Origin: GCA-2746605 sp963710615
GTDB lineage: Bacteria; Bacteroidota; Ignavibacteria; Ignavibacteriales; Melioribacteraceae
Assembly (NCBI GenBank): GCA_963710615.1
Contig: CAVQBF010000019.1
Coordinates: 1-64,000, forward strand
Direction of reading: 5' to 3'
DNA: 64,000 bases
Part shown: positions 10,611 through 20,171 of the stretch, one piece after another
How the letters are laid out: each line of letters starts with the position of its first letter
How positions within the stretch are numbered: position 1 is the stretch's first letter
Position numbers and translations under genes: made by a program
The notes under the pieces: model-generated
Database searches by the model: none
Told to the model about the DNA's origin: nothing
Seen by the model: only the letters and a program-made list of their open reading frames with translations

Positions 10611-11336
10611 ATGTTAAAATATATTTTATCATTTTTACTTTTTGCATCTGTTATGTTTTCTCAGTCAGAGAGTCAAATTGGATGGATTGCAAAGTTTGGT
10701 GCAGCCGGTGGATTTTCTCCAATGATTATGTTCCCAAATTATGATGATCTAAATGTAGAAATAACAAAATTGGGAATGAGTGAATTAGAGGGACCAATTA
10801 TTGCTTGGGGCGGCGGTGGTTATGCATACGTAATGATTATTGATAATTTACGTTTAGGGGGGATCGGTTTTAGCGGCTCTAAATCATCATCAAGTAATTT
10901 TAACAATTTAAATAATGAAGTAAATTATTCCCTTGGCGGAGGTGCCGCTACCATTGAATATACAATGCCTTTTGTAAAGAATATGGCATTGTCGGCTGGT
11001 TTGATGATAGGCGGCGGTTCATTAGATATTGATGTGTATCAAAATGCTGGCGAAATTGGATGGAACCAAGTTTGGGACGAAATTATAAGTGGCTCTGATT
11101 CCGATAATAAAGAATTTTCTATGCAGCATTCATTTTTCTTTCTAACACCAACATTAAATTTGGATTTTCCCATCACACGTTTTCTTGCAATCAGAGGCGG
11201 TGTTGGTTACCAGTTTACTTTTGGCAGTGATTGGGAAATTGCTAATGGTAAGGAATTAAAAAATGTTTCCTCAGGTTTAAATGGGGATGGATTTATTATT
11301 CAAACAGGAATTTTAATAGGACTATTTGCGTTTTAA
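10611..11336 (+). CDS. Predicted outer membrane beta-barrel protein, function unknown
   Basis: I do not recognise a named family. The 241-residue product starts with a signal peptide, MLKYILSFLLFASVMFSQS, with cleavage likely after the Ser/Gln-rich stretch. The rest is rich in Gly, aromatic and alternating hydrophobic residues (for example AWGGGGYAYVMI and RGGVGYQFTFGSDW) and ends in LIGLFAF, a terminal aromatic typical of outer membrane barrels. A GTG at 10608 directly precedes the ATG at 10611; I choose the ATG because it leaves room for the GAGAG motif just upstream. The gene stops three bases before rfbB, so it may be cotranscribed with the polysaccharide genes. A surface or porin-like role is inference. 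Confidence 0.65.
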   Translation: MLKYILSFLLFASVMFSQSESQIGWIAKFGAAGGFSPMIMFPNYDDLNVEITKLGMSELEGPIIAWGGGGYAYVMIIDNLRLGGIGFSGSKSSSSNFNNLNNEVNYSLGGGAATIEYTMPFVKNMALSAGLMIGGGSLDIDVYQNAGEIGWNQVWDEIISGSDSDNKEFSMQHSFFFLTPTLNLDFPITRFLAIRGGVGYQFTFGSDWEIANGKELKNVSSGLNGDGFIIQTGILIGLFAF

Positions 11337-11339
11337 AAT

Positions 11340-12350
11340 ATGAAAAAAATCTTAGTTACCGGCGGTGCCGGGTTTATTGGCAGTAATTATATCAATTCAA
11401 TCTTGTCAGAAAGTGATGATTTGATTGTAAATATTGATAAATTGACCTATGCCGGAAATTTAGAGAATCTTAAAGAAGTAGATTCAAAATCAAATTATCA
11501 TTTTGTAAAAGGTGATATCACAAATTCAGAGCTTATCGACTATCTGTTTGTAAAGTATGGAATTACTCACGTCGTTAACTTTGCAGCTGAATCTCATGTT
11601 GATAGAAGTATTCTTGGTTCCGAAGTATTCTTTAGAACTAATGTTATTGGCACAAATGTTCTTTTAGAGGCAGCAAAGAGGCACAATGTTGAAAAGTTTT
11701 TACAAGTATCAACCGATGAGGTTTATGGAAGTCTAGGACCAACTGGATTATTTAGAGAAACAACACCTTTATCTCCTAACAGTCCCTATTCATCGAGTAA
11801 AGCATCAGCAGACATGATGGCAATGTCGTTCTTTCACACTTACGGGATGCCGGTGGTTATTACAAGATGCTCAAATAATTATGGTCAGCTTCAATTCCCT
11901 GAAAAGTTAATACCGCTGATGATAATCAATGCATTAAATGATAAAAAGTTACCTGTTTATGGCGACGGGATGAATGTACGTGACTGGATTTATGTAATTG
12001 ATCATAATAAAGCAATTGATCTTGTTCTAGAAAAAGGAAAAGTTGGAGAAGTCTATAATATTGGTGCAAGCAGGGAAATGCCAAACATTGAAATTGTTAA
12101 GCTAATCCTCAACAAACTAGGTAAAGGTGAAGAACTTATTGAGTATGTTAAAGATAGACTGGGGCATGATAGAAGATATGCAATTGATTCATCAAAAATT
12201 CAAAATGAATTAGGATGGTCACCAAAATTTGACTTTGAAAATGCAATAGAAAATACCATAGATTGGTATTTAAATAATAAAAATTGGTGGGAAAGAATAA
12301 TCAGCGGTGAGTATCAAAATTATTATCAAACACAATACGGGAACAGATAA
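11340..12350 (+). CDS. rfbB: dTDP-glucose 4,6-dehydratase
   Basis: RfbB (RmlB) converts dTDP-glucose to dTDP-4-keto-6-deoxyglucose, the branch point for dTDP-rhamnose and other deoxysugars. The 336-residue product is an extended SDR with NAD-binding GGAGFIGSN (residues 7-15), FAAESHVDRS, the active-site block STDEVYGSL, catalytic YSSSK (Tyr about 150) and NNYGQLQFPEKLIPL, all diagnostic of the family. Length is normal. It starts three bases after the upstream gene and is followed six bases later by the SLBB export gene. The companion rmlA, rmlC and rmlD genes are not in this window, so the final sugar cannot be named. Confidence 0.93.
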   Translation: MKKILVTGGAGFIGSNYINSILSESDDLIVNIDKLTYAGNLENLKEVDSKSNYHFVKGDITNSELIDYLFVKYGITHVVNFAAESHVDRSILGSEVFFRTNVIGTNVLLEAAKRHNVEKFLQVSTDEVYGSLGPTGLFRETTPLSPNSPYSSSKASADMMAMSFFHTYGMPVVITRCSNNYGQLQFPEKLIPLMIINALNDKKLPVYGDGMNVRDWIYVIDHNKAIDLVLEKGKVGEVYNIGASREMPNIEIVKLILNKLGKGEELIEYVKDRLGHDRRYAIDSSKIQNELGWSPKFDFENAIENTIDWYLNNKNWWERIISGEYQNYYQTQYGNR

Positions 12351-12356
12351 ATAAAT

Positions 12357-13811
12357 ATGTTTAAAAAATTATTTTTGTCTTTATTCTTATTTGGATCATT
12401 TTCTTCGGCGCAGGTTTCATTGAATGACCTAGCAGCTAGCTCCAACCCGATGTTAGCTTTACAGCAGATATCAGTTACTATTGGCGGGGAGTTTGTCGTT
12501 AACGGAACTTTCTCTGCTTCTAGCACTGAGAGGGTTGATCAATTTATTACTCGTATTTATAACACGTATATGTCGACTATGATGAATGCGATGAATGATG
12601 AAAATGCGTTAATAAGCTTCAGAAAAAAATATGAAAAATTTGCACTACGAAATATTGAGCTAATTCACAAAGATGGCACCAAAGAAACATTGGACTTAGC
12701 CGAATTTAGGTTGAATGGTGATTTTGCAAACAATCCTTACATTAAAGAAGGTGATTTAATAATCATTCCTGTTTTGGATCTAGAGACTAATTTTGTTTCA
12801 GTTACTGGAGCAGTTAATAAGTCACTTGAGTTTCAGTTTGTAAATGGAGATGATTTACAAACCGCACTTTTTTTTGCTAGGGGAATTAATACTTCTTACA
12901 AAAATGTGAATAAAGCAGTAATTACAAGATTAGAAGATAATGGTCAAAAAAGATTTGATATTGAGACTGACATAAACTCTGAATTTAAATTGAAAAGTGG
13001 TGATCGGATCCAAGTTTTATTCGAAGAGAGAAATAACCATAATTACAAAGTTTTAGTACTTGGGGAAGTTAATTATCCAGGATATATTCCTATTTCTAGA
13101 AATACAACCACTCTTAAAGAAGTTCTCAACAAGGCCGGTGGATTTACCGAAAATGCTTCACTAAAGTTTAGCGAAGTAGTTAGAGATTATGACTCATATT
13201 CTGCATTAAGAAGAGAATCACTAAGGATGTTATTTGAAGACGGATTGGCTATAGAGGAGGGAGAAAGTAATATTTTTGATTATAGTAATTTAGAATTTCT
13301 TAAAATGTTTAGAACTGCTAATTTAGAAATGAGAGATACACTTTATTTTAGAGTTGATAATAATCTAAGGGGGTTAGAAGGATTTGCTTTCTTAGACTTT
13401 AGAAATTTAGAGATCGATTCTTCTTATGAAAGTAATTATGTTGTTCAAGATGGTGATATCATTATTGTTCCTCAAAAAAGGGATGAAATCTATGTATGGG
13501 GTGGAGTTGCTCAAACTGGATTTTATCCTTTTGAAGACAATTTTACTATTTGGGATTACATTAACGCAGCTGGCGGTTTTTCAGAAATTGCTTATGGAGA
13601 TGATGAAGTTTACTTAATTAAGGGTAAAGCAAGAAATTGGTTAAAAGCAGAATATGATGAACAACTTATCATAGAACCTGGTGATTTTGTATATGTAAAG
13701 AAAGAACGACCTCAAGAAGAATTTTGGTTTTACTTAGGACGAATTGGTGCAATTGCTGGGGTACTTGGAAGTTTAGCAACTATTTATCTTGCATTCAGCG
13801 TAACAAAATAA
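12357..13811 (+). CDS. SLBB-domain polysaccharide export protein
   Basis: A Wza-related export protein expected in the periplasm or outer membrane. The 484 residues begin with a signal peptide (MFKKLFLSLFLFGSFSSAQ). An N-terminal poly-export-like region follows (VTIGGEFVVNGTF, ERVDQFITRIY), then three SLBB-type units recognisable by FVSVTGAVNKS (about 140), VLVLGEVNYPGYIP with EVLNKAGGFTE (about 230-265) and IYVWGGVAQTGFYPF with INAAGGFSE (about 378-410). The C terminus has a hydrophobic segment, about residues 456-480, ending LAFSVTK; classical Wza anchors through a C-terminal amphipathic helix, so this end deserves comparison. It is followed 27 bases later by the Wzz-type gene, the usual export partner. 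Confidence 0.85.
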   Translation: MFKKLFLSLFLFGSFSSAQVSLNDLAASSNPMLALQQISVTIGGEFVVNGTFSASSTERVDQFITRIYNTYMSTMMNAMNDENALISFRKKYEKFALRNIELIHKDGTKETLDLAEFRLNGDFANNPYIKEGDLIIIPVLDLETNFVSVTGAVNKSLEFQFVNGDDLQTALFFARGINTSYKNVNKAVITRLEDNGQKRFDIETDINSEFKLKSGDRIQVLFEERNNHNYKVLVLGEVNYPGYIPISRNTTTLKEVLNKAGGFTENASLKFSEVVRDYDSYSALRRESLRMLFEDGLAIEEGESNIFDYSNLEFLKMFRTANLEMRDTLYFRVDNNLRGLEGFAFLDFRNLEIDSSYESNYVVQDGDIIIVPQKRDEIYVWGGVAQTGFYPFEDNFTIWDYINAAGGFSEIAYGDDEVYLIKGKARNWLKAEYDEQLIIEPGDFVYVKKERPQEEFWFYLGRIGAIAGVLGSLATIYLAFSVTK

Positions 13812-13838
13812 TTTATTAGAGACTTAGGATAACAATTA

Positions 13839-15047
13839 ATGGGAAACAAATCGAATTTTACTGATTACTTAAGCATATTGTACAAATGGAAGAAATTGTT
13901 GATAATTAACCTTATTACTGTTGCACTTATTGGTACTATAATTTCATTTATCATTCCAGAAACATTTAAATCGACTTCTAAAATCATCTTGGCGCCACAG
14001 AGTTCTATGGGACTAGGTGGAATAAGTAGTTTAATGTCAGATAATTCAGCTCTTTCATTAGGAGCAAAATTGTTTGGAGTTTCTTCAACAAATGAGGACT
14101 TAATACTTGGATTACTTGAAAGTAGAACTATAATTGAGAAGGTTGTGAACAAATTTGATCTATATGAATATTATGATGAAGCTGATGAAAGAAATTTTGA
14201 TAAATTGATTAAAAAAATGAGCAGTGATATTATTTTTGAGCCAAATGAATATGGAATGATTGAAGTTAGTGTAATTAATGAAGACCCAAATAAGAGTGCT
14301 CAAATTGCTAACTATTTTGTTCAGCTTGCTGATAGTATGAATATTGAACTTGGAATTAGAAGCGCAAAGAATAATAGAATTTTTGTTGAAAGAAGGTATC
14401 TCAAAAATGTTGAAGATTTGAAAAATGCTGAAGATTCAATGTTCGTTTTCCAAAAAAAATATGGAATATTTGCAGTACCTGAACAGCTTGAAGCTTCTGT
14501 TAAAGCAGCAGCTGAAATTGAGGCGATGTTGACTCAAAGAGAAATCATGCTCCAAATGTTAAAAGAAACAACTGGAGAGAATTCTCCCCAGTATAAAGAT
14601 TTATTTTCTGAAGTTAAAATATTAAGAAAAAAAGTTAATGAGTTAAAGTTTTCTGATAATTTATCATCTACTTCGAATATTCTTTTCCCTTTTAAAAAAG
14701 TACCTGAAATGATGATCTCTTATCTAAGGTTATACCGTGAAGTTGAAATTCAAAGTAAAATAATGGAATTTACCCTACCAATGTTTGAGCAAGCAAAAGT
14801 AGATGAACAAAAAAGTATGCCCACTGTCTTAATTATTGATAAAGCTACACCCGCGCAATTAAAATATGCTCCCAAAAAGGCATTTATTATTCTAGCTTTT
14901 CTTTTCTTAGGTTTGTTTTTCCATTTACCGCTTGTCTTTCGAGGTGAAAAGATTTTGGGAAAATCAAATTTTGAAAATATTGTTCTTGAAAAAGAATTTA
15001 AATTTTATGATCGAATAAAAAAAATATATAAAATTGATTTCTCATAA
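13839..15047 (+). CDS. Wzz-type chain length determinant protein
   Basis: An inner-membrane co-polymerase that sets polysaccharide chain length together with Wzy. The 402 residues have the classic two-helix layout: an N-terminal cytoplasmic stub NFTDYLSILYKWKK, TM1 at about 19-39, a long periplasmic coiled-coil region (about 165-285), and TM2 at about 348-367 preceded by the Pro-containing ATPAQLKYAPKKA. No tyrosine kinase domain follows, and I see no separate BY-kinase gene nearby. The next gene starts inside the last codons of this one (14-base overlap). Family confident; the exact polymer is unknown. Confidence 0.85.
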   Translation: MGNKSNFTDYLSILYKWKKLLIINLITVALIGTIISFIIPETFKSTSKIILAPQSSMGLGGISSLMSDNSALSLGAKLFGVSSTNEDLILGLLESRTIIEKVVNKFDLYEYYDEADERNFDKLIKKMSSDIIFEPNEYGMIEVSVINEDPNKSAQIANYFVQLADSMNIELGIRSAKNNRIFVERRYLKNVEDLKNAEDSMFVFQKKYGIFAVPEQLEASVKAAAEIEAMLTQREIMLQMLKETTGENSPQYKDLFSEVKILRKKVNELKFSDNLSSTSNILFPFKKVPEMMISYLRLYREVEIQSKIMEFTLPMFEQAKVDEQKSMPTVLIIDKATPAQLKYAPKKAFIILAFLFLGLFFHLPLVFRGEKILGKSNFENIVLEKEFKFYDRIKKIYKIDFS

Positions 15048-17373
15048 AAAAAAAGCCACTTCAGTTTCTGATTCACGACTAAATTTACAGTTTTTTATAT
15101 TTAGTTCACTACTTTATTTGATTCTAGCTGATGGTGTCTCTTTCCCACAGAATATTCAAGACTGGACTCCACAAAACTTTCACACTAAAGCAATTGAAGA
15201 TATTAAAATTGCCGATTTTAATGATGATGGTAATGATGATCTTTTAGTAATCAGTAATTCGGAAAAATACATTTGTTTATCTAACGGTTTTAATTTTGAT
15301 AGAACTACGAATGTTTCAAAGAATACGAATGGCAGCTTAATTGAAGTTGGTGATCTTAATAGTGATGGAATGGATGATTTATTGCTCTGGAGTAATATGC
15401 AATATAGCATCGCATTTATGGACAGATTAGATGAGAAAGGTATTTTAACTAAAAATTATAACTTCCTCAATTTGCAAAAATTATACTCCGACATAAATTC
15501 AATAAAAGCTGATGATAAATTCTTAGCAATAAATGACTTTAATGATGATTGCTTAGATGATATTGTTTATTTAGATATCACCAGTAGTTCATTAAAATTT
15601 TATCTGAGCGAGTATAATGAAAAAACAAAAATTTATTCCCAAAAGTCATTTAGTAGAGGTATTGAATTAAAGAAAAATAAAAAAATTTCAATATATTCAT
15701 CAAATATTTTCTTTGAAGATGGCATTGATAAAGGCAGAAATCAAATAATAATTTGTCAACAAGGCGACACAAGCGCATCTTTGGATTTTTATTACTTTGA
15801 GAAATCAAAGAATTTTAAACCAATTCTATTTTTTCAAGTCAAAAACTTTATGCCAGGCAAAGAATTATTTTTTGCTGATCTAGATGGCGATAGTCAACAA
15901 GAAATTATTTATAAGACAGAAGAGTCAAATAATTATAATCTAGGAGTGATCAAATTTATAAAAAATAATGATTCACCCTCAATAAAAATACTTCCATTTT
16001 ATTATTCAGCTTCAACTGCTCTTGGTCGCCCAAACTTTGGAGACTTTAATGGCGATGGGTATGATGATATTTGTTTTATATCCCCAAATAAAATCCAAAT
16101 TAAAATCACAAAAACTAAAAAGAAAGATATTGGTGCTTATTATACACTGTGGTATCATGAAAAAAATAATAGTTGGTCACCAAATAGGGTAGATATAAAT
16201 AAAAAGCCGGCAGCTGGTTGGTCGGAACAAGGAATAAAAGAGTATCAAGCACCTTATTCGTCACAAAATAGGAATGTCCAAATATCACACTTTAAATCTA
16301 TGAAACAAGTTGGGGTTGATTTTGTAATTGCGGATATGTCTAATGGCTGGCCTGAAAAACCTGAAATCAGTAAAAAAGGTTTATTAAAAATACCTTACGG
16401 CAATGAGCAATCTGAATATCATGGCGATCAGTCTTCAACTAACGGTCTTTCTGTATTTTTAAAAAGTATTAAAGAAGTTAATGATTTAAAATTTTGTTTT
16501 ATGATTGGTTTAGAGTTTCAGGGCCCAGATAGATTTTTTGAAAAACAGAAAAATTGGAAACATAGTTGGAGCGATCAATTTAAGAGGATTGAGGAACTAA
16601 CAAAAAGAATAAGAAAAATAATTGCATCCAATCCAAATAAATACTACTACCACTTAGGAAAACCGCTTTTAATGGTTTATTTGAATAAAGGTTACGATTA
16701 TCCTCCTCGCGACTATAATAAAGATAATAAGACTATTCCTAACTGGGATTATCTATTAACTGATTTTACCGTTAGATATACAACAGGAGTTTTAGGAACA
16801 TTTGACAATCAAGCAGAAAATTATGAGGGAAACCAAAACTATAGGGAAGGTAAGGAAAGTAAATTCTTTTGGACTTGGGGTGCAGGGCGATATGATAAAG
16901 ATACTAGAAAGCCTGATAATATGAATCTTCCGAAAGATAGTGAGTGCATGACTGTTATGCCTGGTCAGAATTTTGTGAATTATAAAAATGCATTTGAAGC
17001 AATTAGTAGAAAAAATGGAAATTTCTATAAGAATTCTTGGAAGCAAGTATTAAATGTTGATCCAAATATTATTTTAATTACAGATTGGAATAACTGGTCT
17101 GAAGAAACTGCTATTGAAAAATGTTATGATTGTGGTAATGGTTGGGAAAATGAATTCGGTAAATATTTTTCAGATTATTATTTAAGATTAACTAAAAATT
17201 ATGTGAAATTCTTCAAGGAGGGAAAATTAATAGAAAATTCCTATGTAAAAAGTGATAAAAATAATTTATTCTATCAATATGTTGATGGTCATTTAAAAAT
17301 GGTGAATGAAATTCCGTCAGTCGCAGTCCCAATTTTGTTACCTGAATCCAAAATAAACTTATTAAAAAATTAG
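15034..17373 (+). CDS. Secreted VCBS/FG-GAP repeat protein with GH99/GH71-like domain
   Basis: A 779-residue exported protein. A hydrophobic signal segment lies at about 17-38. Five Asp-rich FG-GAP/VCBS repeats follow: DFNDDGNDDLLV (61), DLNSDGMDDLLL (107), DFNDDCLDDIVY (167), DLDGDSQQEIIY (279) and DFNGDGYDDICF (337), expected to bind calcium in a beta-propeller. From about residue 365 the protein reads GAYYTLWYH, FVIADMSNG (429), KPLLMVYLN and ILITDWNNWSEETAIE (680), a pattern like GH99/GH71-type or WbsX-like glycan enzymes. The only plausible start is TTG at 15034, inside the wzz gene, implying coupled translation. A polysaccharide-trimming role is inference from position; the catalytic residues cannot be assigned by eye. 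Confidence 0.7.
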   Translation: MISHKKKATSVSDSRLNLQFFIFSSLLYLILADGVSFPQNIQDWTPQNFHTKAIEDIKIADFNDDGNDDLLVISNSEKYICLSNGFNFDRTTNVSKNTNGSLIEVGDLNSDGMDDLLLWSNMQYSIAFMDRLDEKGILTKNYNFLNLQKLYSDINSIKADDKFLAINDFNDDCLDDIVYLDITSSSLKFYLSEYNEKTKIYSQKSFSRGIELKKNKKISIYSSNIFFEDGIDKGRNQIIICQQGDTSASLDFYYFEKSKNFKPILFFQVKNFMPGKELFFADLDGDSQQEIIYKTEESNNYNLGVIKFIKNNDSPSIKILPFYYSASTALGRPNFGDFNGDGYDDICFISPNKIQIKITKTKKKDIGAYYTLWYHEKNNSWSPNRVDINKKPAAGWSEQGIKEYQAPYSSQNRNVQISHFKSMKQVGVDFVIADMSNGWPEKPEISKKGLLKIPYGNEQSEYHGDQSSTNGLSVFLKSIKEVNDLKFCFMIGLEFQGPDRFFEKQKNWKHSWSDQFKRIEELTKRIRKIIASNPNKYYYHLGKPLLMVYLNKGYDYPPRDYNKDNKTIPNWDYLLTDFTVRYTTGVLGTFDNQAENYEGNQNYREGKESKFFWTWGAGRYDKDTRKPDNMNLPKDSECMTVMPGQNFVNYKNAFEAISRKNGNFYKNSWKQVLNVDPNIILITDWNNWSEETAIEKCYDCGNGWENEFGKYFSDYYLRLTKNYVKFFKEGKLIENSYVKSDKNNLFYQYVDGHLKMVNEIPSVAVPILLPESKINLLKN

Positions 17374-17377
17374 TTAT

Positions 17378-18718
17378 ATGTCCATTTTAATAGTCTGCAT
17401 AATAGGCACCGGTTCATTTTTTTTCGGTCACTATATTTACCGAAAATGGTTTAATCCATTATCGGTGTATTCGCTCATTTGGTCAGTAATGTTAGTGCTT
17501 TACGAAATAAGACTCATTCCATTTGGGGATTTAAGATTTGAAACTTGGAGTGTCATAATAATTGGCTACATATCATTTTTATTTGGTATCCTAACCCTCT
17601 ATTCTGCAAATTCTGTTTTTAAAGACAACAAGTTTATAAATGAAAAATCGAAAGCAAATATTCCAACGATTCTTCTTGATGACGGTAAAACATTAAAGAC
17701 CGCTATCCTAGTTCTTTCAGCTATAGGAATTCTAAGTGCGCTGCAGCACTGGTCTGTATTAATTAGTGAATTTGGTAGTGTGATTGGAGTTTTTCTTAAT
17801 TCTACTACTTATTATAGAATGAGGGTTGCCGGAGAAATTGAAGGTGTAATTCCATATATCTTTATTACATCGTACATTGGTGTATTTTTAGGAGCAATTT
17901 ATACGGCTTACAAAAAAAAATTAACATTTGTTGCTTTTCTTCCAATCTTTGCAGTAGTTTTCAGAGAATTAGCTAATTTAGGCAGAGCTGGAATTCTCTT
18001 TGGGCTAGTTGAATTTCTAATTGTTTTTATTCTTTATCGATACATGTTATCTCAAAATGACAAGAATTCTAAAATAAAGAAAAGTAGAATTATAATTGCA
18101 ACATTAGTAATTGTTTCAATTACTGTTGGAGGAGCTGTATTCATTAAGTCTGTAAGAAATCCTATCGATACTATTCAAGGAACATCAAGCACGCTAAAAC
18201 AGTTCGAAGGAAATGTTTTAATTTCGCCATCAATTTATCTATATATGTGTTCTCACTTAGGAATACTTAATAAATATTTAGAGCACGATGATGAACCTAG
18301 TAATTTTGGTGGACATACCTTTTTGCCAGTATATAATATAATTGCAAAAACAGGAGCTGTTGAACCTCAGCCATTTTTTCAGAGAGGATATTTTATACCA
18401 CTTTGGACTAATACCGGGACATATTTGCGGGAATTAGATTCGGATTTTGGAAAATTAGGAATTTTATTAGGACCTTTTCTTATAGGTTTGCTAACTACAT
18501 TTTTCTGGTTCCGATTTTTTGAAACTGGGAATCTATTATCTCTACTTGCTCTTACATACCTATTCTTAATAATATTCTTCTCATTTCTAGTAATGATTTC
18601 TAGATTATCCAGTTGGTTTATTAGTCTCTCAGCTTTGGTTGTATTATTACCATATTTAGAAAATGTAATTTTAAAGAAGTTGCAATCTCAAGATAAACCT
18701 TCCTCCATATTAAACTAA
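17378..18718 (+). CDS. Wzy-like O-antigen/exopolysaccharide polymerase
   Basis: A 446-residue polytopic membrane protein with roughly ten hydrophobic segments and a large extracytoplasmic loop around residues 265-355 (rich in NPIDTIQG, GGHTFLPVYNI and PFFQRGYFIPLWTNTGTYL). The early motif KWFNPLSVYSLIWSVML and the loop sequence resemble the oligosaccharide repeat unit polymerase group. It polymerises lipid-linked repeat units on the periplasmic side. Its placement, after wzz and four bases before the flippase gene, supports the role. Wzy proteins are poorly conserved, so the call combines topology, loop and context. Confidence 0.75.
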   Translation: MSILIVCIIGTGSFFFGHYIYRKWFNPLSVYSLIWSVMLVLYEIRLIPFGDLRFETWSVIIIGYISFLFGILTLYSANSVFKDNKFINEKSKANIPTILLDDGKTLKTAILVLSAIGILSALQHWSVLISEFGSVIGVFLNSTTYYRMRVAGEIEGVIPYIFITSYIGVFLGAIYTAYKKKLTFVAFLPIFAVVFRELANLGRAGILFGLVEFLIVFILYRYMLSQNDKNSKIKKSRIIIATLVIVSITVGGAVFIKSVRNPIDTIQGTSSTLKQFEGNVLISPSIYLYMCSHLGILNKYLEHDDEPSNFGGHTFLPVYNIIAKTGAVEPQPFFQRGYFIPLWTNTGTYLRELDSDFGKLGILLGPFLIGLLTTFFWFRFFETGNLLSLLALTYLFLIIFFSFLVMISRLSSWFISLSALVVLLPYLENVILKKLQSQDKPSSILN

Positions 18719-18722
18719 AAAT

Positions 18723-20171
18723 ATGCGCAAAAATGTATTTAAAAATATTCTGTCAATTCTCTTTGGAAGGGGAATTGATTTAATTGTAAACTTTATTGCT
18801 GTAACACTAATAGCTAGATCTTTAGGTGCATCTGACTATGGAATTTTTACATCTACAGTGGCATTTGTCTTTATCTTGAGCAAATTAATTGATTTTGGAT
18901 TTGCTCAAATTGTTTTTAGAGAGACCTCATTAAAACAGAATAGTTTCACTTATCTAAATAATGCAATTTCTATCAGATTGGCGCTCTTAGTTTGCTTGGT
19001 AATAATTTATAATATTATTTCATTGGCAATCTCCATTGAGCCTAACGAGCAGCTTTATACAAATATTTTATTTATTGGAATTATTTTCTCTGCGAAATTT
19101 CAAAACTTTAGAGAATTATTGGAGATCCCTTTCAAGGTCGATTTGAAAATGAATTACGTTATGATTTTTAATATTATAGATAACATACTGTTACTAATTT
19201 TAGTTCTTGCACTATTTCTAATGCAAACAAACTTACTTTTTATTGTTTTAGTTTATGTATTTGCTAATACACCTGGATTTATTCTTTTTATTTTCTATTT
19301 AGTAAAAAAGTACAATTATAGATTTAAATTTGAGTTCGATAAGTCCAAATGGCTAATACAGCAGTCATTGCCCCTTTTTGGTGCAGTCCTTTTATTTTCA
19401 TTTTTTCAACAACTGGACGTAATATTAATTAAAAATTTTGTTTCAAGTTATGAAGCCGGACTATTTTCTGCTGCATTAAGATTAGCAATGCCTCTTGGTG
19501 TTGTTCCATTAGCATTAATTACAACTGCATTTCCGCTTATTACAAAAAATAAGAATGTGAATGATGAAGGCGTTAGGGAAATTATTATTATTGTCTTTAA
19601 AGTTTTATTCGCATTTTCATTTTTTGCTGCACTTTTTGCAACCTTTAAAGCAGAAGAATTAATAATTCTGGTATTCGGAATTGATTTTAAGGAAGCAGCT
19701 GAGCCGACAATAATTATCTTCTGGGCATCTTTATTTATCTTTTTTAGTAACTTTATTCAAAATGTTCTAACAATTTATGATAAGCAGAAAAGTAACTTTG
19801 TCTATGCAATTTTACTTGTCCTTTTCAATTTGGTTGTTTTGTACCTGCTACTAATTGAGTTTAAGTCGAACGGCGCTGCAATTGCTAAACTTGCGGCAAG
19901 TTTGCTTGGTTTTATCTACTTGATATATATTTTAATAAAAGTAAAATTGTTTAAAGTGTATATGAGCATAAATACTTTATTGTGGATTTTGCTTCTTGGC
20001 TTTATAGTTTATTTATTAAAAGATCTTGATTTAGTTACATTTACATTAGCTTTTAGCATAATTTCTGTTTTATCAGTATTATTTATTAAATATTTCACCA
20101 AGAGAGAACTACTGTTACTTCAAAATATGATGAATAATCCCAAATGGTTTCCCAAATTTCTGATCAAATAA
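18723..20171 (+). CDS. Wzx-like oligosaccharide flippase
   Basis: A 482-residue protein with about 12-14 predicted membrane helices. The N terminus FKNILSILFGRGIDLIVNFIAVTLIARSLG is the typical amphipathic opening of the polysaccharide transport (MVF/MOP) superfamily, followed by SDYGIFTSTVAFVFILS. Members flip lipid-linked repeat units across the inner membrane. It lies between the polymerase gene and a glycosyltransferase whose start overlaps its 3' end by 28 bases. A second member of the family is at 39707, so substrate division between them is unknown. Confidence 0.85.
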   Translation: MRKNVFKNILSILFGRGIDLIVNFIAVTLIARSLGASDYGIFTSTVAFVFILSKLIDFGFAQIVFRETSLKQNSFTYLNNAISIRLALLVCLVIIYNIISLAISIEPNEQLYTNILFIGIIFSAKFQNFRELLEIPFKVDLKMNYVMIFNIIDNILLLILVLALFLMQTNLLFIVLVYVFANTPGFILFIFYLVKKYNYRFKFEFDKSKWLIQQSLPLFGAVLLFSFFQQLDVILIKNFVSSYEAGLFSAALRLAMPLGVVPLALITTAFPLITKNKNVNDEGVREIIIIVFKVLFAFSFFAALFATFKAEELIILVFGIDFKEAAEPTIIIFWASLFIFFSNFIQNVLTIYDKQKSNFVYAILLVLFNLVVLYLLLIEFKSNGAAIAKLAASLLGFIYLIYILIKVKLFKVYMSINTLLWILLLGFIVYLLKDLDLVTFTLAFSIISVLSVLFIKYFTKRELLLLQNMMNNPKWFPKFLIK

